In this document: positions 44,933 to 55,772 of the stretch, piece by piece | How positions within the stretch are numbered: position 1 is the stretch's first letter | How the letters are laid out: every line of letters starts with the position of its first letter | NCBI GenBank assembly: GCA_963576725.1 | Contig: OY755241.1 | Span: forward strand, 77,362,701-77,426,700 | DNA from: Azorinus chamasolen | Lineage: Eukaryota; Mollusca; Bivalvia; Cardiida; Solecurtidae | DNA length: 64,000 bases | Direction: 5' to 3' | Translations under genes and position numbers: made by a program | Notes under the pieces: generated by a model | Told to the model about the DNA's origin: nothing | The model's database searches: none | What the model saw: the letters and a program-made list of their open reading frames with translations, nothing else

Positions 44933-46121
44933 CAAGGGCATGTTGTATTGCTATGCAAGACATAAGTCCCCCACCGGACTGAAAAAAAATCCACTCTCCC
45001 CACCCCACCCACCCATGGTGTGGTTGACCATGGTATATACATGACCACCTGAATGGTATTAGTACCTACTTTCATACATTGAATCAGTAAATAAAAAGTT
45101 ATTGTCCCGACAAGAAAATATGAAAAAGGGGAGTAACTCCAAAAATATTGATGCTAGAGTTATTGCCCTTGTGCATGACACTACCCCTCATCATGCGTGT
45201 TCCATATGTGAAGTTTCAAATCAATTGAACCAGTAGATAAAGAGTTATTGTCCGGACAAAAAAATATGAAAAAGGGGAATAACTCCAAAAATATTGATGC
45301 TATAATTATGGCCCTTGTGCATGACACTACTCCTGATCATGCTTCTTCAATGTGTGAAGTTATAATGAATTTGGCCTAACTTTGTAGGAGAAAATGTGAA
45401 AAAGGGGAATAACTCCAAAAATATTGATGCTAGAGTTATGGCCCTTGTGTATGACACTACCCCTTATCATGATTGTTCCATATGTGAAGTTTCAAATCAA
45501 TTGAATCAGTAGATAAAGAGTTATGGTCCGGACAAAAAAATATGTAAAAGGGGAATAACTCCAAAAATATTGATGCTAGAGTTATGACCCTTGTGCATGA
45601 CACTAGCCCTCATCATGCTTCTTCAATGTGTGAAGTTATAATGAATTTGGCCTGACTTTGTAGGAGATATTGCCCGGACACGAAGTGTGACAGACGGACT
45701 GACAAGAAAATATAAAAAAGGGGAATAACTCCAAAAATATTGATGCTAGAGTTATGGCCCTTGTGTATGACACTACCCCTTATCATGATTGTTCCATATG
45801 TGAAGTTTCAAATCAATTGAACCAGTAGATAAAGAGTTATGGTCCGGACAAAAAAATATGTAAAAGGGGAATAACTCCAAAAATATTGATGCTAGAGTTA
45901 TGACCCTTGTGCATGACACTAGCCCTCATCATGCTTCTTCAATGTGTGAAGTTATAAAGAATTTGGCATAACTTTGTAGGAGATATGGCCCGGACAAGAA
46001 GCGTGACAGACGGACAGACGGACGGACAGACGGACGGACAGACGGACGGACAGACGGACAGACAGACGGAATCGAGCAAACCTATAGTCCCCCAACCGGT
46101 AACCGGTGGGGGACTAATAAA
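44933..46121 (+). mobile_element. Tandem-core element, family K (AGTCCCCCACCGG ends)
   Basis: The 5' end is aaacaagggcatg..., then AAGTCCCCCACCGG. The 3' end is gtaaccggtgggggactaat. About six cores carry 'aaaaggggaataactccaaa', 'aatattgatgctagagttat' and 'catatgtgaagtttcaaatc'. The microsatellite is gacggacagacggacggaca (46008-46070). The block around 45375-45660 is repeated almost unchanged at 45690-45975. Confidence 0.8.
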
Positions 46122-46129
46122 GGACCAAA

Positions 46130-46316
46130 AGTTATGGTTCTTATGCAGGGGCCTTCCCTTCAATGAGATCTACTAACCTATCAAGTTTCATGTTGACACC
46201 TCTTATACTTTTTGAGCAATGAGCTACATTAGTGTTTTTGCACGCCAACAACGCCAACTTTTTACAACCCAGTGATCACAATAGCTTGACTTTTCTTTGA
46301 AACAGACGAGCTAAAA
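46130..46316 (+). mobile_element. Single-core family F-like remnant
   Basis: One core ('aaaagttatggttcttatgc', 'tatcaagtttcatgttgaca') precedes agtgatcacaatagcttgac and gacgagctaaaaatg. It directly follows the element ending at 46121. Confidence 0.5.
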
Positions 46317-46799
46317 ATGCAAATATATTGGATGGAATAAATAACCTTTCCTCTTCCAAATAACATGAAAAACAACATTGACACTAGACATGTGTCCATT
46401 AGATGGTCCGTCCATAAATGTTTTTTGTAGCTATGGTATGGTCTGACAGAGAGAAGGGATCAATAATACCCAAATTACACAAGTTTTACAATAAAAAAAC
46501 TTAACATGAATTTTAAGGATGTTTTTGCTGCTATTTAGAAACAACATGAAAAGTAGAAACAACATGAAAAGTCATCAACAGAAATAGAAATACAAGATTT
46601 GTTTGCACATTTTGTGTAAATTTAATAAAACATGATGGATCTATGTACTTCGTTGTATTTTTTTGTGGAACTATATCAAAACCAGTATGTGCCTACCAGC
46701 AGTTCACCTATAGCCTATTTCTAATGTTGTTGTGAGACAAAGTGTAAGAGATTGAAAAAAAGTGTGACAAATGAAATGACAAGAATAAAAGATCTGGGT

Positions 46800-47045
46800 T
46801 AATCTTTACCCCTTTACTCCATAAATACACCTTTCTATGCATTTGCAAACAGAGTAGTCCCAGATCAGACGGCTCCTGTAGAAGTCATCTGATCAGGGTC
46901 TGCTCTGTTTGCTTAATGATATAATATAGATATGAGCCTACAGTTTCTGCGAGGGCAAAGACTTCCTATTTCGATGCACTATTATACTCTAATTAATATT
47001 GATGATCACATTAATTCTAACAAATATTCATGGAGTAAAGAGCAA
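46800..47045. mobile_element. TTAA hairpin MITE, type A (reverse order)
   Basis: The left end cccctttactccataaatac, the central hairpin gcaaacagagtagtcccaga / tctgctctgtttgc at 46844-46912, and the right end attcatggagtaaagag. The right terminus is degenerate. Confidence 0.65.
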
Positions 47046-47074
47046 ACAAGAAATGTCAACACACTATCAAACCG

Positions 47075-47488
47075 GGTTTTCCTTCACTTTTAACTAGTGA
47101 TTTCTAAGTTCAAAGGGGCATAAATCCAAAAAAAAAATGCAGAAGGAAAAATCTCCGACAATATACACATCTACATATTGTGTCCTTGCTACATACAAGT
47201 TTCTAAGAAATTTTGAGTTTGAGAGGGGTTGCCCTTACAAGGGTAGGGTCAAGAGACCTAGTGATTTCTAAGTTCAAAGGGACATAACTCCCAGAAAAAT
47301 TGGAGGAGAAATCCCCAACAATATGCACATCTACATCTGTGTCCTTGCTACATGCAGGGTTTCATGAAAATCTGTTGAGCAATTTCAGAGGAGTTGTGCT
47401 AAACAAGATTGGCAGTCACTCGTCTGCACAACCAACTGCCGGACGTACATCACCATTTCAATAAACTGATTTTGGAAAACCCAGTTAA
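47075..47488 (+). mobile_element. Two-core element with CCGGGTTTTCC ends
   Basis: Inverted ends accgggttttcc (about 47072) and ggaaaacccagtt (about 47475) enclose two cores ('gtgatttctaagttcaaagg', 'aaatccccaacaatatgcac'). It lies about 60 bp from the donor of the FAM13 exon at 47551. Confidence 0.6.
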
Positions 47489-47550
47489 AATTGGGGACAT
47501 ATACTGTTTAGGCACAAAACTATCAAATCTTAAACAAAATATCTACTTAC

Positions 47551-47819
47551 GCTGTCAACTCATGAAGGTTTGAGTCTGTATTTCTGTTTTCAATATTTTC
47601 CCTCAACTCTAATTTCCGTCGCGCTTTTGGAGAATGGGGTCCCTGGTCCTCTACTGATACAGGGCGAGTTTTAAGTATTGATAAATCACGTGTTACTGCA
47701 AACTCCATGGTTCCCAGTGGTAGGATATGATCCTCCTCTTCCTCATGATTATCCGCAGCAGCTGTCGGTACTCGAATTGGATCAGACTTGACTGGCTCAA
47801 CAAACATGGAACCAGAATT
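47551..47819 (-). CDS. FAM13: FAM13 exon (ends SNLHELTA)
   Basis: The acceptor tatcttttcgcag and donor gtaagt bound 269 nt, phase 0 in and 2 out. The 89 codons include NSGSMFVEPVKSDPIRVPTA, DNHEEEEDHILPLGTMEFAV, then SPKARRKLELRENIENRNTD and SNLHELTA. The last segment matches the SNLHAA-/SNLHEA- motif that precedes the final charged helical region in FAM13 proteins. The earlier part is low-complexity and acidic, as in relatives. It is the longest exon found and a good anchor for the gene model. Confidence 0.85.
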
Positions 47820-48242
47820 CTGCGAAAAGATATTATTTGACCCTTTTAAGTACCAGTTCAATATTCAAGTAACAAATGATAACATCATGAAGACTTGTAT
47901 GCTGAATTTTTATGATGGCACATGCACACAGGATGTTTTGGTTCAGGCAGAATCTTTTGAATCAGATCTATATTATAGCATAAGCAAACGGAGCAGACTC
48001 GGATCAGACGGCTCCAATTGTGTTTGCGAAACACTATGCCCGACCTTTGACCCTGAAGGATGACCTTGACCTTTGACCCATAGACCAGGGAGTTGAACAC
48101 GACACATCATCTTTGTGTGAACATTTGTACCAGGTTATTTTCAAATCCATTCACAGAAAAAAAAAGTTATTGAAGGAACACGAAATTTGGGGCGGATGGA
48201 AGGATGGACAGACGGAAGGACTGACAATGCAATTACTATATA

Positions 48243-48446
48243 CAGTAAAACCCCTCTAAACCGGAATTCTAGTTGAAATTTTTTTAGATACTTTTAGGCA
48301 GGTGGCTGCTTCTTGCAGGGTGAATGTCATGCAGAAAGCTCCTAGAGGAGCTTTCTGCATGACGTTCACCCTTCATGAAGCTGCCACCTGTCTCCAAGAC
48401 CGATATTTATACCAACTTTAAAGTCCGGTTTAGAGGGGTTTTACTG
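48243..48446. mobile_element. Tc1/mariner-like MITE, TA target duplication
   Basis: The ends CAGTAAAACCCCTCTAAACC and ggtttagaggggttttactg are perfect complements, flanked by TA at 48241-48242 and 48447-48448. The inside has a long inverted repeat around gcagaaagctcctagaggag. It interrupts the 3' end of a microsatellite-bearing element (gacagacggaagg ... cccgcaaatggggggtat). Confidence 0.85.
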
Positions 48447-48479
48447 TACCCGCAAATGGGGGGTATAAAAATGATGACA

Positions 48480-48684
48480 TTTGAATATCAATTAGATGAA
48501 TTTTAAAAACGACATATGAACTCAGGATTTTTTACCAATGCCAAAAAATGCAGAATCAGATCTATATAATTGCATAAGCAAATGCAGCAGACTCTGGTCA
48601 GATAGATCCTACAGGGACAGTCTGATCTGGGTCTAATCTGTTTGCAAATGAGTTAAAAAGAATATCTATGGAGTAAAGGGTTAA
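48480..48684. mobile_element. TTAA hairpin MITE, type A, left end lost
   Basis: The central hairpin gcaaatgcagcagactctgg / tctgggtctaatctgtttgc at 48578-48645 and the right end tatggagtaaagggttaa are clear. The left TIR is not recognisable. Confidence 0.6.
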
Positions 48685-49034
48685 AACAATTTAAAAACCT
48701 TTAACACTACACATTCTGTATATAAAACATCACTACATTATTTTATCTTTCATGTCATTATCTATATAATACAATTTGCAAGTCAATTTCAGATGAATTT
48801 AAAACATCAGTGCAAAACATTTAGACTCAGACAAAACATAAAACTGCTTGACATTTGGATTATGTGTTGTATTCAAGAAATGGAAAGAAAATCTCTTTGA
48901 TTTTTGGTAACAAATGTCAGTTTCTAACATTGATGGAGATAAAAAATTATTTTATGATCAATCCCCCTCACATTCTCAGATTCAATTCTCAAGATAATAC
49001 AGGCCGCTAATGAACTCAAAAGTTGTATTCTCAC

Positions 49035-49100
49035 CATTTTGGTATGTATATCCATTGGCTGATCCTCTGGAACTGTTGGTAGATCAATATTTCCTCTTGG
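49035..49100 (-). CDS. FAM13: FAM13 short exon
   Basis: The acceptor gttttgtag and donor gtgagaat bound 66 nt, phase 0 to 0. It reads PRGNIDLPTVPEDQPMDIHT, KM. The exon has no strongly conserved motif of its own. It is accepted because both splice sites are canonical, the phase matches both neighbours and the position agrees with the variable linker of FAM13 proteins after the RYR--K-LLS motif. Confidence 0.7.
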
Positions 49101-49389
49101 CTACAAAACATACAGCAACAAAATAACCACAATATCATAATCACTTAACGAACATGTATATAACAAGTGGCATAATTGTGATGCAAAAAGCATGCTAGAC
49201 AACGGTTCAGTGATCCTTCAATGTAACGCTACCAAAGAATGAACCACAAAAAAGGCATCTGTTGAAAACCATTTTCAAACTTAATTATTTTACAGAACCA
49301 GCCCTGTACCCTACTTCTCATTATCAAGGTAAGGCTTATCCATTTTATTCTGAATTTCAACAGCAGACCCTTCTTAATCAACCAAATCC

Positions 49390-49617
49390 AGTTTACAAGT
49401 TCCCTCATAGGCTATTTTAGATCCAACCTCACTGATTAAATCTACCAAAAAGGAGCATTAACTAGAGAAAAGGAAATTTTCACAATTGTGTAGTTTTGAA
49501 ACAATTGTGATACATAGAGCATTTTCTTCTGTTGAGCAAATGCTGTTTAGCACAATGGTTTCACATAGTGAAAATACAGAAGTGTCAAAAGGTGTCAATA
49601 TGCGGGAATGGGTTTAA
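49390..49617. mobile_element. TTAA hairpin MITE, type B, degenerate
   Basis: The internal sequence (ggctattttagatccaacct, ctaccaaaaaggagcattaa) and right end tgcgggaatgggtttaa match type B copies. The hairpin at 49497-49562 is imperfect. Confidence 0.65.
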
Positions 49618-49764
49618 TAAATCTAAACACTGAATTCATCAAACAATTATGTCCTCAAAATAAGTACTCATGTACAATCATCTTTTAAACTGCAAACTTT
49701 TTCCACATTCACCAATTCAAGTATCTTGTTTAATGGTTAAAATGATTATTTTGCTCCAGCTTAC

Positions 49765-49851
49765 CGACATAGGTTGCCGTGATAGAAGCCTCTTTATCGT
49801 TCTGTACCGATCATACAAAGGCCGCATCAGATCTTTCTCGTCTCTGGATTT
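49765..49851 (-). CDS. FAM13: FAM13 exon (RPLYDRYRTIKRLLS)
   Basis: The acceptor gtatctttcag and donor gtaagctgg bound 87 nt, phase 0 to 0. It reads KSRDEKDLMRPLYDRYRTIK, RLLSRQPMS. The core M-PLYDRYR--K--LS is a signature I recognise from FAM13A and FAM13B, placed directly after the HGRP motif of the previous exon. Ten residues separate the two motifs, as in vertebrate FAM13B. This is the strongest single exon for the family call. Confidence 0.93.
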
Positions 49852-49989
49852 CTGAAAGATACATATACAATGAACTCACTGTAATGAAACTATTTACCAG
49901 TACATTTTGATATTTCAATGAGTATATAAGTAAATGCCAGCTGACATATTTTATCTGAGATTTCTAGTTCCATGCCTTTTTAAAGGGCC

Positions 49990-50230
49990 TTAACCCTTTA
50001 CTCTTTAAAGACGCCTTTGCAAACAGTAGTAGACCTAAATCAGACAGCTCCTGTAGAAGCCTTCTGATAAGGGTATAGTCTGTTTGCTTATGAAATAACA
50101 TACCATATTCTCCCTAATAAATAACCTAATAAACACTCTCTTAACACTTTCCTAAAGACCTTCATATAAATGCCTTTTCACACATTTGCAAACAGAGAAG
50201 ACCCAGATCAGACGGCTCCTAGAGCTATAA
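49990..50230. mobile_element. TTAA hairpin MITE fragments (type A and a second half-hairpin)
   Basis: TTAA at 49990 precedes ccctttactctttaaagacg and a full hairpin at about 50023-50092. A half-hairpin, gcaaacagagaagacccaga tcagacggctcc, stands at about 50187-50220 without its partner arm. Confidence 0.55.
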
Positions 50231-50249
50231 AAGACTGGGCAATGCCTTA

Positions 50250-50994
50250 TAGACCAGTTATATGGTGTTTCGACTTGAATTAGAGCGTATTTCTATTAGG
50301 AACCTCAGACTCAACCTGTGTCCTAGAGAGGATGGTTGTCACTTTGGCGACTTGTTGTAAAAGTGTGTTAATACTCTGAGAAAAAATAGATGACTGCTCA
50401 TCAAGAGTGATGATTTCTTTGATAAATGAGACAAAGTTTATGGAAATCGGTGGTCAAATAAGCATTTAAGGACGATCGCAGTGAATGAACCCATCAATTT
50501 TTTAGCAGATTTTGGCAGGAGTTGAATACCTTTTACTTATTATATAGAGCAAGGGTGTTCGCGATTTTTTTTGATTTTTTTTTTTGGTTGGGTCAGAAAA
50601 CTATCTTTTGGTATGTTTTAGATACTTATATGACATGTGATTAAAAAAAATGTATTTGTGATGGAGTTGTTGTTGAGACATAGTATGCGAATGGCATGTG
50701 TGGTTGCAAGCTAAACAATAGACATTATGATACAATTATTTTTAACAATGTGTACGGTCTTATGTTCAATTCATTATAGCAGGCAAACATTGATTTTAAA
50801 AGATATGAAATAAATTTAGAGTAGAACCTGTTTTAAGCTGCCATCAAAAAGAGGTCTAATTATGCCTCTGAAAGACAGGTGATAGCTTAATGTAGGTCAA
50901 GAGTAGTGCAAAAAGCTCTTATAGGAGCTTTCTGCATTACTTTTGCTCTGTATTAAGCAACCACCTGCTTTTAGCACTCCAATGTTCAACTAGA
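50250..50994. other. FAM13 intron; no gene seen
   Basis: AT-rich unique sequence. 50820-50980 resembles the Tc1/mariner-like MITE family internally (gacaggtgatagcttaatg ... tattaagcaaccacctgc) around gcaaaaagctcttataggag. Confidence 0.4.
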
Positions 50995-52728
50995 GGTTTT
51001 TGTCAAAAAAACGGATGTCTCCCCTCTAATAAAAACAATATGTAAAGGGAAATCACTAAAAATGTTATATGGTCTTGATGAATGATACTTCCCCTCATTA
51101 TGCGTTTTCCACACTACATTTTTCAAGAAGAAAATGATAACAGCTAATAACTCCAAAAATACTGATACCAGATTTATGGCCCTTGTGCATGACACTTACT
51201 TTCATCATGTTCTTTCCAAAAATAAAATGTCATTCCAATAGCATCAGTCGAACAGGAGTTATTGATCGGCCAAAAAATGTAACAAAGGGCAATAACTCCA
51301 AAAGTATTGAAGCCAGAATTATGGCCCTTGTTCATGACACTTTCTCTCATCATGCTCTTTCCATGTATGAAGTTTCAATACGATGGCAAGAGCCATGTAG
51401 GAGTTATCATCCAGACAAGAAAGAATTAAACAAATGTACAAGGGGCAATAACTCTAAATTTATTGAAGCTCAAGTTAAGGATCTTATGCATGACACTTTC
51501 TCTTATTATGATCGTTCCATGTATGAAGTTTCACTCCAATGGCATGTGTCACATAGGAGTAATCATCTGGACAAAAAATTGTGATTGTTTTTACAAAGGG
51601 CAATAACTCCAATATTAGTGAAGCCAGAGTTATGGACCTTCTGCATGACACTTCCTCTTGTTATGATCTTTCCATATATGAAGTTTCAATCCAATGGCAT
51701 GAGCCATATAGAAGTTATTGTCCGGACAAAAAAGTGTGATTTTTTTACAAAGGGCAATAACTCCAATATTAGTGAAGCCAGAGTTATGGACCTTGTGCAT
51801 GACACTTCCTCTCGTTATGATCTTTCCATATATGAAGTTTCAATCCAATGGCATCAGGCATATTGAAGTTATTGTCCGGACAAAAAATTATGATATTTTT
51901 TACAAAGGGCAATAACTCCAATATTAGTGAAGTCAGAGTTATGGACCTTGTGCATGACAGTTCCTCTCATTATGCTCTTTCCATATATGAAGTTTCAATC
52001 AACTGGCATCAGGCATATTGAAGTTATTGTCCGGACAAAAAATTATGATATTTTTTACAAAGGGCAATAACTCCAATATTAGCGAAGCCAGAGTTATGGA
52101 CCTTGTGCATGACACTTCCTCTCGTCATGATCTTTCCATATATGAAGTTTCAATCCAATGGCATGAGCCATATAGGAGTTATCGTCCGGACAAAAAAGTG
52201 TGATTTTTTTTTACAAAGGGCAATAACTCCAATATTAGTGAAGCCAGAGTTATGGACCTTGTGCATGACACTTCCTCTCATTATGCTCTTTCCATATATG
52301 AAGTTTCAATCAACTGGCATCAGGCATATTGAAGTTATCGTCCGGACAAAAAGTGTGACAGACAGACGGACATACTAACGGATGGGTAGTTGTGTGACTT
52401 TTTCCTTTGATCTTTTCTTGTGTGACTAGTCCCACAAGAAAAACTATTTTTGGCTCTAACTTTGGAAAAGAATGATCTGGAAGCTAACCCTAACCCTAAG
52501 TCCCACAACTGGCCAGGTTAATGTCACAAGAAATGGCCAGGTTAATGTCACAAGAGATGGCCAGGTTAATGATTTTACTTGTGGGACTAGTTAGAAAAAG
52601 TCACACAACTACCCTTTGGTGAGTGCGGACAGACGGACAGACAGACAGACGGACAGACGGACAGACAGACAACTCTCACGAAAACAATATGTCTCCCCCA
52701 TATAAATATGGGGGGAGACATAATAAAT
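50995..52728 (+). mobile_element. Tandem-core element, family H, with an internal MITE
   Basis: The start is gtttttgtcaaaaaaac (hairpin), then ggATGTCTCCCC. The end is cccccatataaatatggggg, then agacataataaa. At least eight cores of about 155 bp carry 'aaagggcaataactcc', 'gagttatggaccttgtgcat', 'gacacttcctctc' and 'atatatgaagtttcaatc'. The gacagacggac tract is split by the MITE at 52384-52614. The end is about 50 bp from the FAM13 exon at 52779. Confidence 0.85.
52384..52614. mobile_element. 231-bp MITE with GGGTAGTTGTGTGACT ends and a CCCTAA motif
   Basis: The ends gggtagttgtgtgacttttt and aaaaagtcacacaactaccc are perfect complements. The inside has inverted gactagtcccacaag / cttgtgggactag, three copies of 'ggccaggttaatg' and the telomere-like ctaaccctaaccctaa. 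A near-identical copy at 60990-61226 sits at the same place in another family H element. Confidence 0.85.
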
Positions 52729-52778
52729 GAATGGCTGCTTAGGACAAGCTCTATTGTATTCATAAACTCTGTCCTTAC

Positions 52779-52862
52779 TGGTCGGCCATGTATTCCCTCA
52801 AAGTGCAACAAGGCTTTTTGTATGGACAGCTTCTCTTCTTGTACTTGGTCTGAGGACATCAA
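52779..52862 (-). CDS. FAM13: FAM13 exon (EKLSIQKALLHFEGIHGRP)
   Basis: The acceptor atattttaacag and donor gtaaggac bound 84 nt, phase 0 to 0. It reads LMSSDQVQEEKLSIQKALLH, FEGIHGRP. FAM13B has DQ-A-EK-ALQKALLYYESIHGRP at the corresponding point, so nearly every residue of the second half matches. The segment is a predicted charged helix. Position and phase agree with the exons on both sides. Confidence 0.93.
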
Positions 52863-53052
52863 CTGTTAAAATATATAAGCAACATCTCTGTCATACAGTC
52901 AATGTGATCATTAAGACATAACTACAAGAGTTTTTGAACGAACACATGTATTACCTGCCTACAGAAGTGTGATGAGAAAAGCATTACACCAGATTGAGAC
53001 AATTCTGAAGAGTGGTCACAACATAGGCTTTAATTCACAAAACTAATTTCAT

Positions 53053-53333
53053 TTAACCCTTTACTTCATAGATACTGCTTTTAATACATTTGTAAATAGA
53101 GCAGACCCAGATCAGACGGCTCCTATTGGAGCCATCTGATCAGGGCTTGCGCTGTTTCCTTATGGAATAATATAATATAAATTTGATTCTACACCTTTTA
53201 TTATTGCCAAAAATGTCTGCGTTCATACATCATTATAAAAATCAGCTGATTAATATTCATGATGTCTCATTCAGCTGATTAATATTTGTCTGTCATTATT
53301 ATTTATATGAAATTTCACGGATTAAAGGCTTAA
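53053..53333. mobile_element. TTAA hairpin MITE, type A (longer copy)
   Basis: TTAA at 53053-53056 and 53330-53333. The central hairpin is at about 53094-53160 (agcagacccagatcagacgg / ccatctgatcagggc). The right half has a duplication of 'ctgattaatatt'. Confidence 0.7.
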
Positions 53334-53662
53334 GAAGTACAAGACTTAAGAAGTACAATTCTTACTTAGCCCGATTAATAATCATCAGAACAGAAACTAT
53401 TAGCTTCTGCTTTATCTTCAAAGTATAGACTTTTCTTCAGTTACATTTTGAAAACCATAAGACAGCCAAGATGAGATTAACCTTTAGTCTGATGCCAGCG
53501 GTTCCACGATTACCTTTGTAGTTTTTGAGTAACTAGGAGTCTCATCAGGATCCAAACTGGTTGACACCTTGATTGCAGTTTGGTAGACAAACTGATGTTT
53601 GCTTGTAGTGGGTGAAAATTAGTGGTAAAATAGTTTGCTCAGCAGGCTAAAGTTTAGGAAAC

Positions 53663-54440
53663 ACCTGGTGCCTCACCTGGATCTTAACACCTGGTGCCTC
53701 ACCTGGATCTAAATACCTGGTGCCTCACCTGGATCTAAATACCTGGTGCCTCACCTGGATCTAAATACCTGGTGCCTCACCTGGATCTAAATACCTGGTG
53801 CCTCACCTGGATCTAAATACCTGGTGCCTCACCTGGATCTAAATACCTGGTGCCTCACCTGGATCTAAATACCTGGTGCCTCACCTGGATCTAAATACCT
53901 GGTGCCTCACCTGGATCTAAATACCTGGTGCCTCACCTGGATCTAAATACCTGGTGCCTCACCTGGATCTAAATACCTGGTGCCTCACCTGGATCTAAAT
54001 ACCTGGTGCCTCACCTGGATCTAAATACCTGGTGCCTCACCTGGATCTAAATACCTGGTGCCTCACCTGGATCTAAATACCTGGTGCCTCACCTGGATCT
54101 AAATACCTGGTGCCTCACCTGGATCTAAATACCTGGTGCCTCACCTGGATCTAAATACCTGGTGCCTCACCTGGATCTAAATACCTGGTGCCTCACCTGG
54201 ATCTAAATACCTGGTGCCTCACCTGGATCTAAATACCTGGTGCCTCACCTGGATCTAAATACCTGGTGCCTCACCTGGATCTAAATACCTGGTGCCTCAC
54301 CTGGATCTAAATACCTGATGGCTCACCTGGATCTAAATACCTGGTGCCTCACCTGGATCTAAATACCTGGTGCCTCACCTGGATCTAAATACCTGGTGCC
54401 TCACCTGGATCTTAACACCTGATGCCTTACCTGGATCTAA
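53663..54440. repeat. 26-bp minisatellite, about 30 copies
   Basis: The unit is acctggtgcctcacctggat ctaaat, repeated at a constant 26-bp period with almost no variation except in the first one and last few units (cttaacacct, gatggct, gatgcct). Read in FAM13 sense (minus) each unit contains ccag|gtgagg, a consensus 5' splice site. It lies in the intron between the exons at 54586-54763 and 52779-52862, about 145 bp after the donor. Confidence 0.95.
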
Positions 54441-54585
54441 ACAGCAGCAAGTTCATAGACTCGAGAGCTTTGAATTTAGGATAATTTCTCTAAGTCCAGA
54501 GGCAGCTGAATTCTAACATCAATATACCTAACATCAGAAATTTGCTCCCATCCAAATCAAACATAATCTCTGAGAGACAGATTAC

Positions 54586-54763
54586 CTCTATATCTTCTGG
54601 TCTGAAAGTCTCTTTTCTTTTCTCCTTCAATCTTTTCAGGATGACGTCTAGTGTATATGACATGGTGGGTGGGAGGTCAGGGGGGTCAGTTCTCTCCCCC
54701 GTGGATGATGCCCCACTCCCGTGCCGTGATCTGCTTCCCATCTCAGCCTGCCCTCTTTCAGTT
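54586..54763 (-). CDS. FAM13: FAM13 exon (TLDVILKRLKEKR...RPEDIE)
   Basis: The acceptor ctttttatcag and donor gtaatctg bound 178 nt. The frame ending in phase 0 reads GSRSRHGSGASSTGERTDPP, then TLDVILKRLKEKRKETFRPE, DIE. FAM13B has TLE-I-RKLQEKR-E--RPEDI at this place. In this frame the exon needs a preceding phase of 2, but the exon at 55773-55854 ends in phase 1. Interestingly, phase 1 would start KLKEGRLRWEA, which also resembles the FAM13 segment K-LKE-KLK. A one-base indel or a missed micro-exon is implied. Confidence 0.85.
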
Positions 54764-54826
54764 CTGATAAAAAGGGAGAAAACTTTGTCCATGAAATGAT
54801 TCAGCAATACAAAATAAAAACAGTGT

Positions 54827-55032
54827 TTAACCCTTTACTCCACAAATACGCCTTTCTATGCCTTTGCAAACTGAGTAGACCCATATTTGCAAGTAATATA
54901 AGGCAGATATGATTCTAGTTTCTGATATGGCCAAAAGTTCCGGTGTCCATAAGCTATTTTAACAATTAATCTAATTGATATTCATGAGACCATTATTTTT
55001 TGTATGAATAACCTCATGGAGTAATGAGTTAA
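54827..55032. mobile_element. TTAA hairpin MITE, type A, one hairpin arm deleted
   Basis: TTAA at both ends with ccctttactccacaaatacg and tcatggagtaatgag. Only the left arm start (gcaaactgagtagaccca) remains, so the copy is an internal deletion. Confidence 0.7.
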
Positions 55033-55077
55033 CACTAGCAACCATTGACCTTAATGAGTCACAGAAATGAACATTGT

Positions 55078-55376
55078 TTAACCTTTTACCCTATAGAGAC
55101 TCTTGAAACCTGTGGAGCCATCTGATCAGGGTCTTCTCTCTTTGCTCATGAAATAATATAGATCTGATTTTGCAGTTTTCTACCGTAAAAAATTCCCTTT
55201 TTCATGATGCCATAATAAATATTGAGCTAATTAATATTTCTAACATATCTGTGTTTAACTGTTTTGTATGAAATGCTTTTGTTTGAGGGCGTCAAGGTAG
55301 ATTAGTCATTAACCCTAACTGAGCTACCCTCGTTAAATGAAGTCTTTCATTCATTCACTATTCATGAGGTAAGGAG
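55078..55376. other. FAM13 intron; MITE fragments
   Basis: TTAA at 55078 begins ccttttaccctatagaga, with half a hairpin (ggagccatctgatcagggtc) at 55120-55145. I looked here for a micro-exon that would repair the FAM13 phase break and found none I could support. Confidence 0.4.
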
Positions 55377-55685
55377 TTATCCCATTCCCACTTAGGTTAT
55401 TTTTAGACCTAAACTCTTTGAAAAAGTCTACCCTAAAGGAGCATTTACTTAAGAAAAGAAAATATTTAGAATTGTGTAGTATTGAAACCATTCTGATAAA
55501 TAGAGCATTTCGAGGGCTTGGTGGAAAACTATTCTAACTCCTTCACTTTAGTGAAGGAGTTAGAATAGTTTTGCACCAAGCCCTCGATTTGCTCCATAGG
55601 AGCAAATGCTCCATTTATCGGAATGGTTTCATATAGTGACTTTTACAGAGGCGTCAAAAAGGCGTCAATATGTGGGAATGGGTTA
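55377..55685. mobile_element. TTAA hairpin MITE, type B, interrupted in its stem
   Basis: The left end is gttatcccattcccacttag; the right end is tgtgggaatgggttaa with TTAA at 55682-55685. The central hairpin, gaaaccattctgataaatag agcattt / complement, is split by a 78-bp palindrome at 55510-55587. Confidence 0.85.
55510..55587. mobile_element. 78-bp near-perfect palindrome inserted in a MITE hairpin
   Basis: The arms tcgagggcttggtggaaaac tattctaactccttcac and the complement differ at one position, with a ttta loop. Removing it restores the uninterrupted type B hairpin seen at 62.9 kb. The insertion appears to duplicate TT (or TTT). Confidence 0.85.
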
Positions 55686-55772
55686 ATGCAGGAAAAATCG
55701 TAATCATCAAAGTTTTCCTCTAAATTTTGACAGTAACATCAACTTGGTAACAGGCAAATAATTGGTACTTAC

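Noticed and set aside
53663..54440. CRISPR-like direct repeat array
   Set aside because: The 26-bp units are contiguous with no unique spacers, and the genome is eukaryotic. It is a minisatellite.
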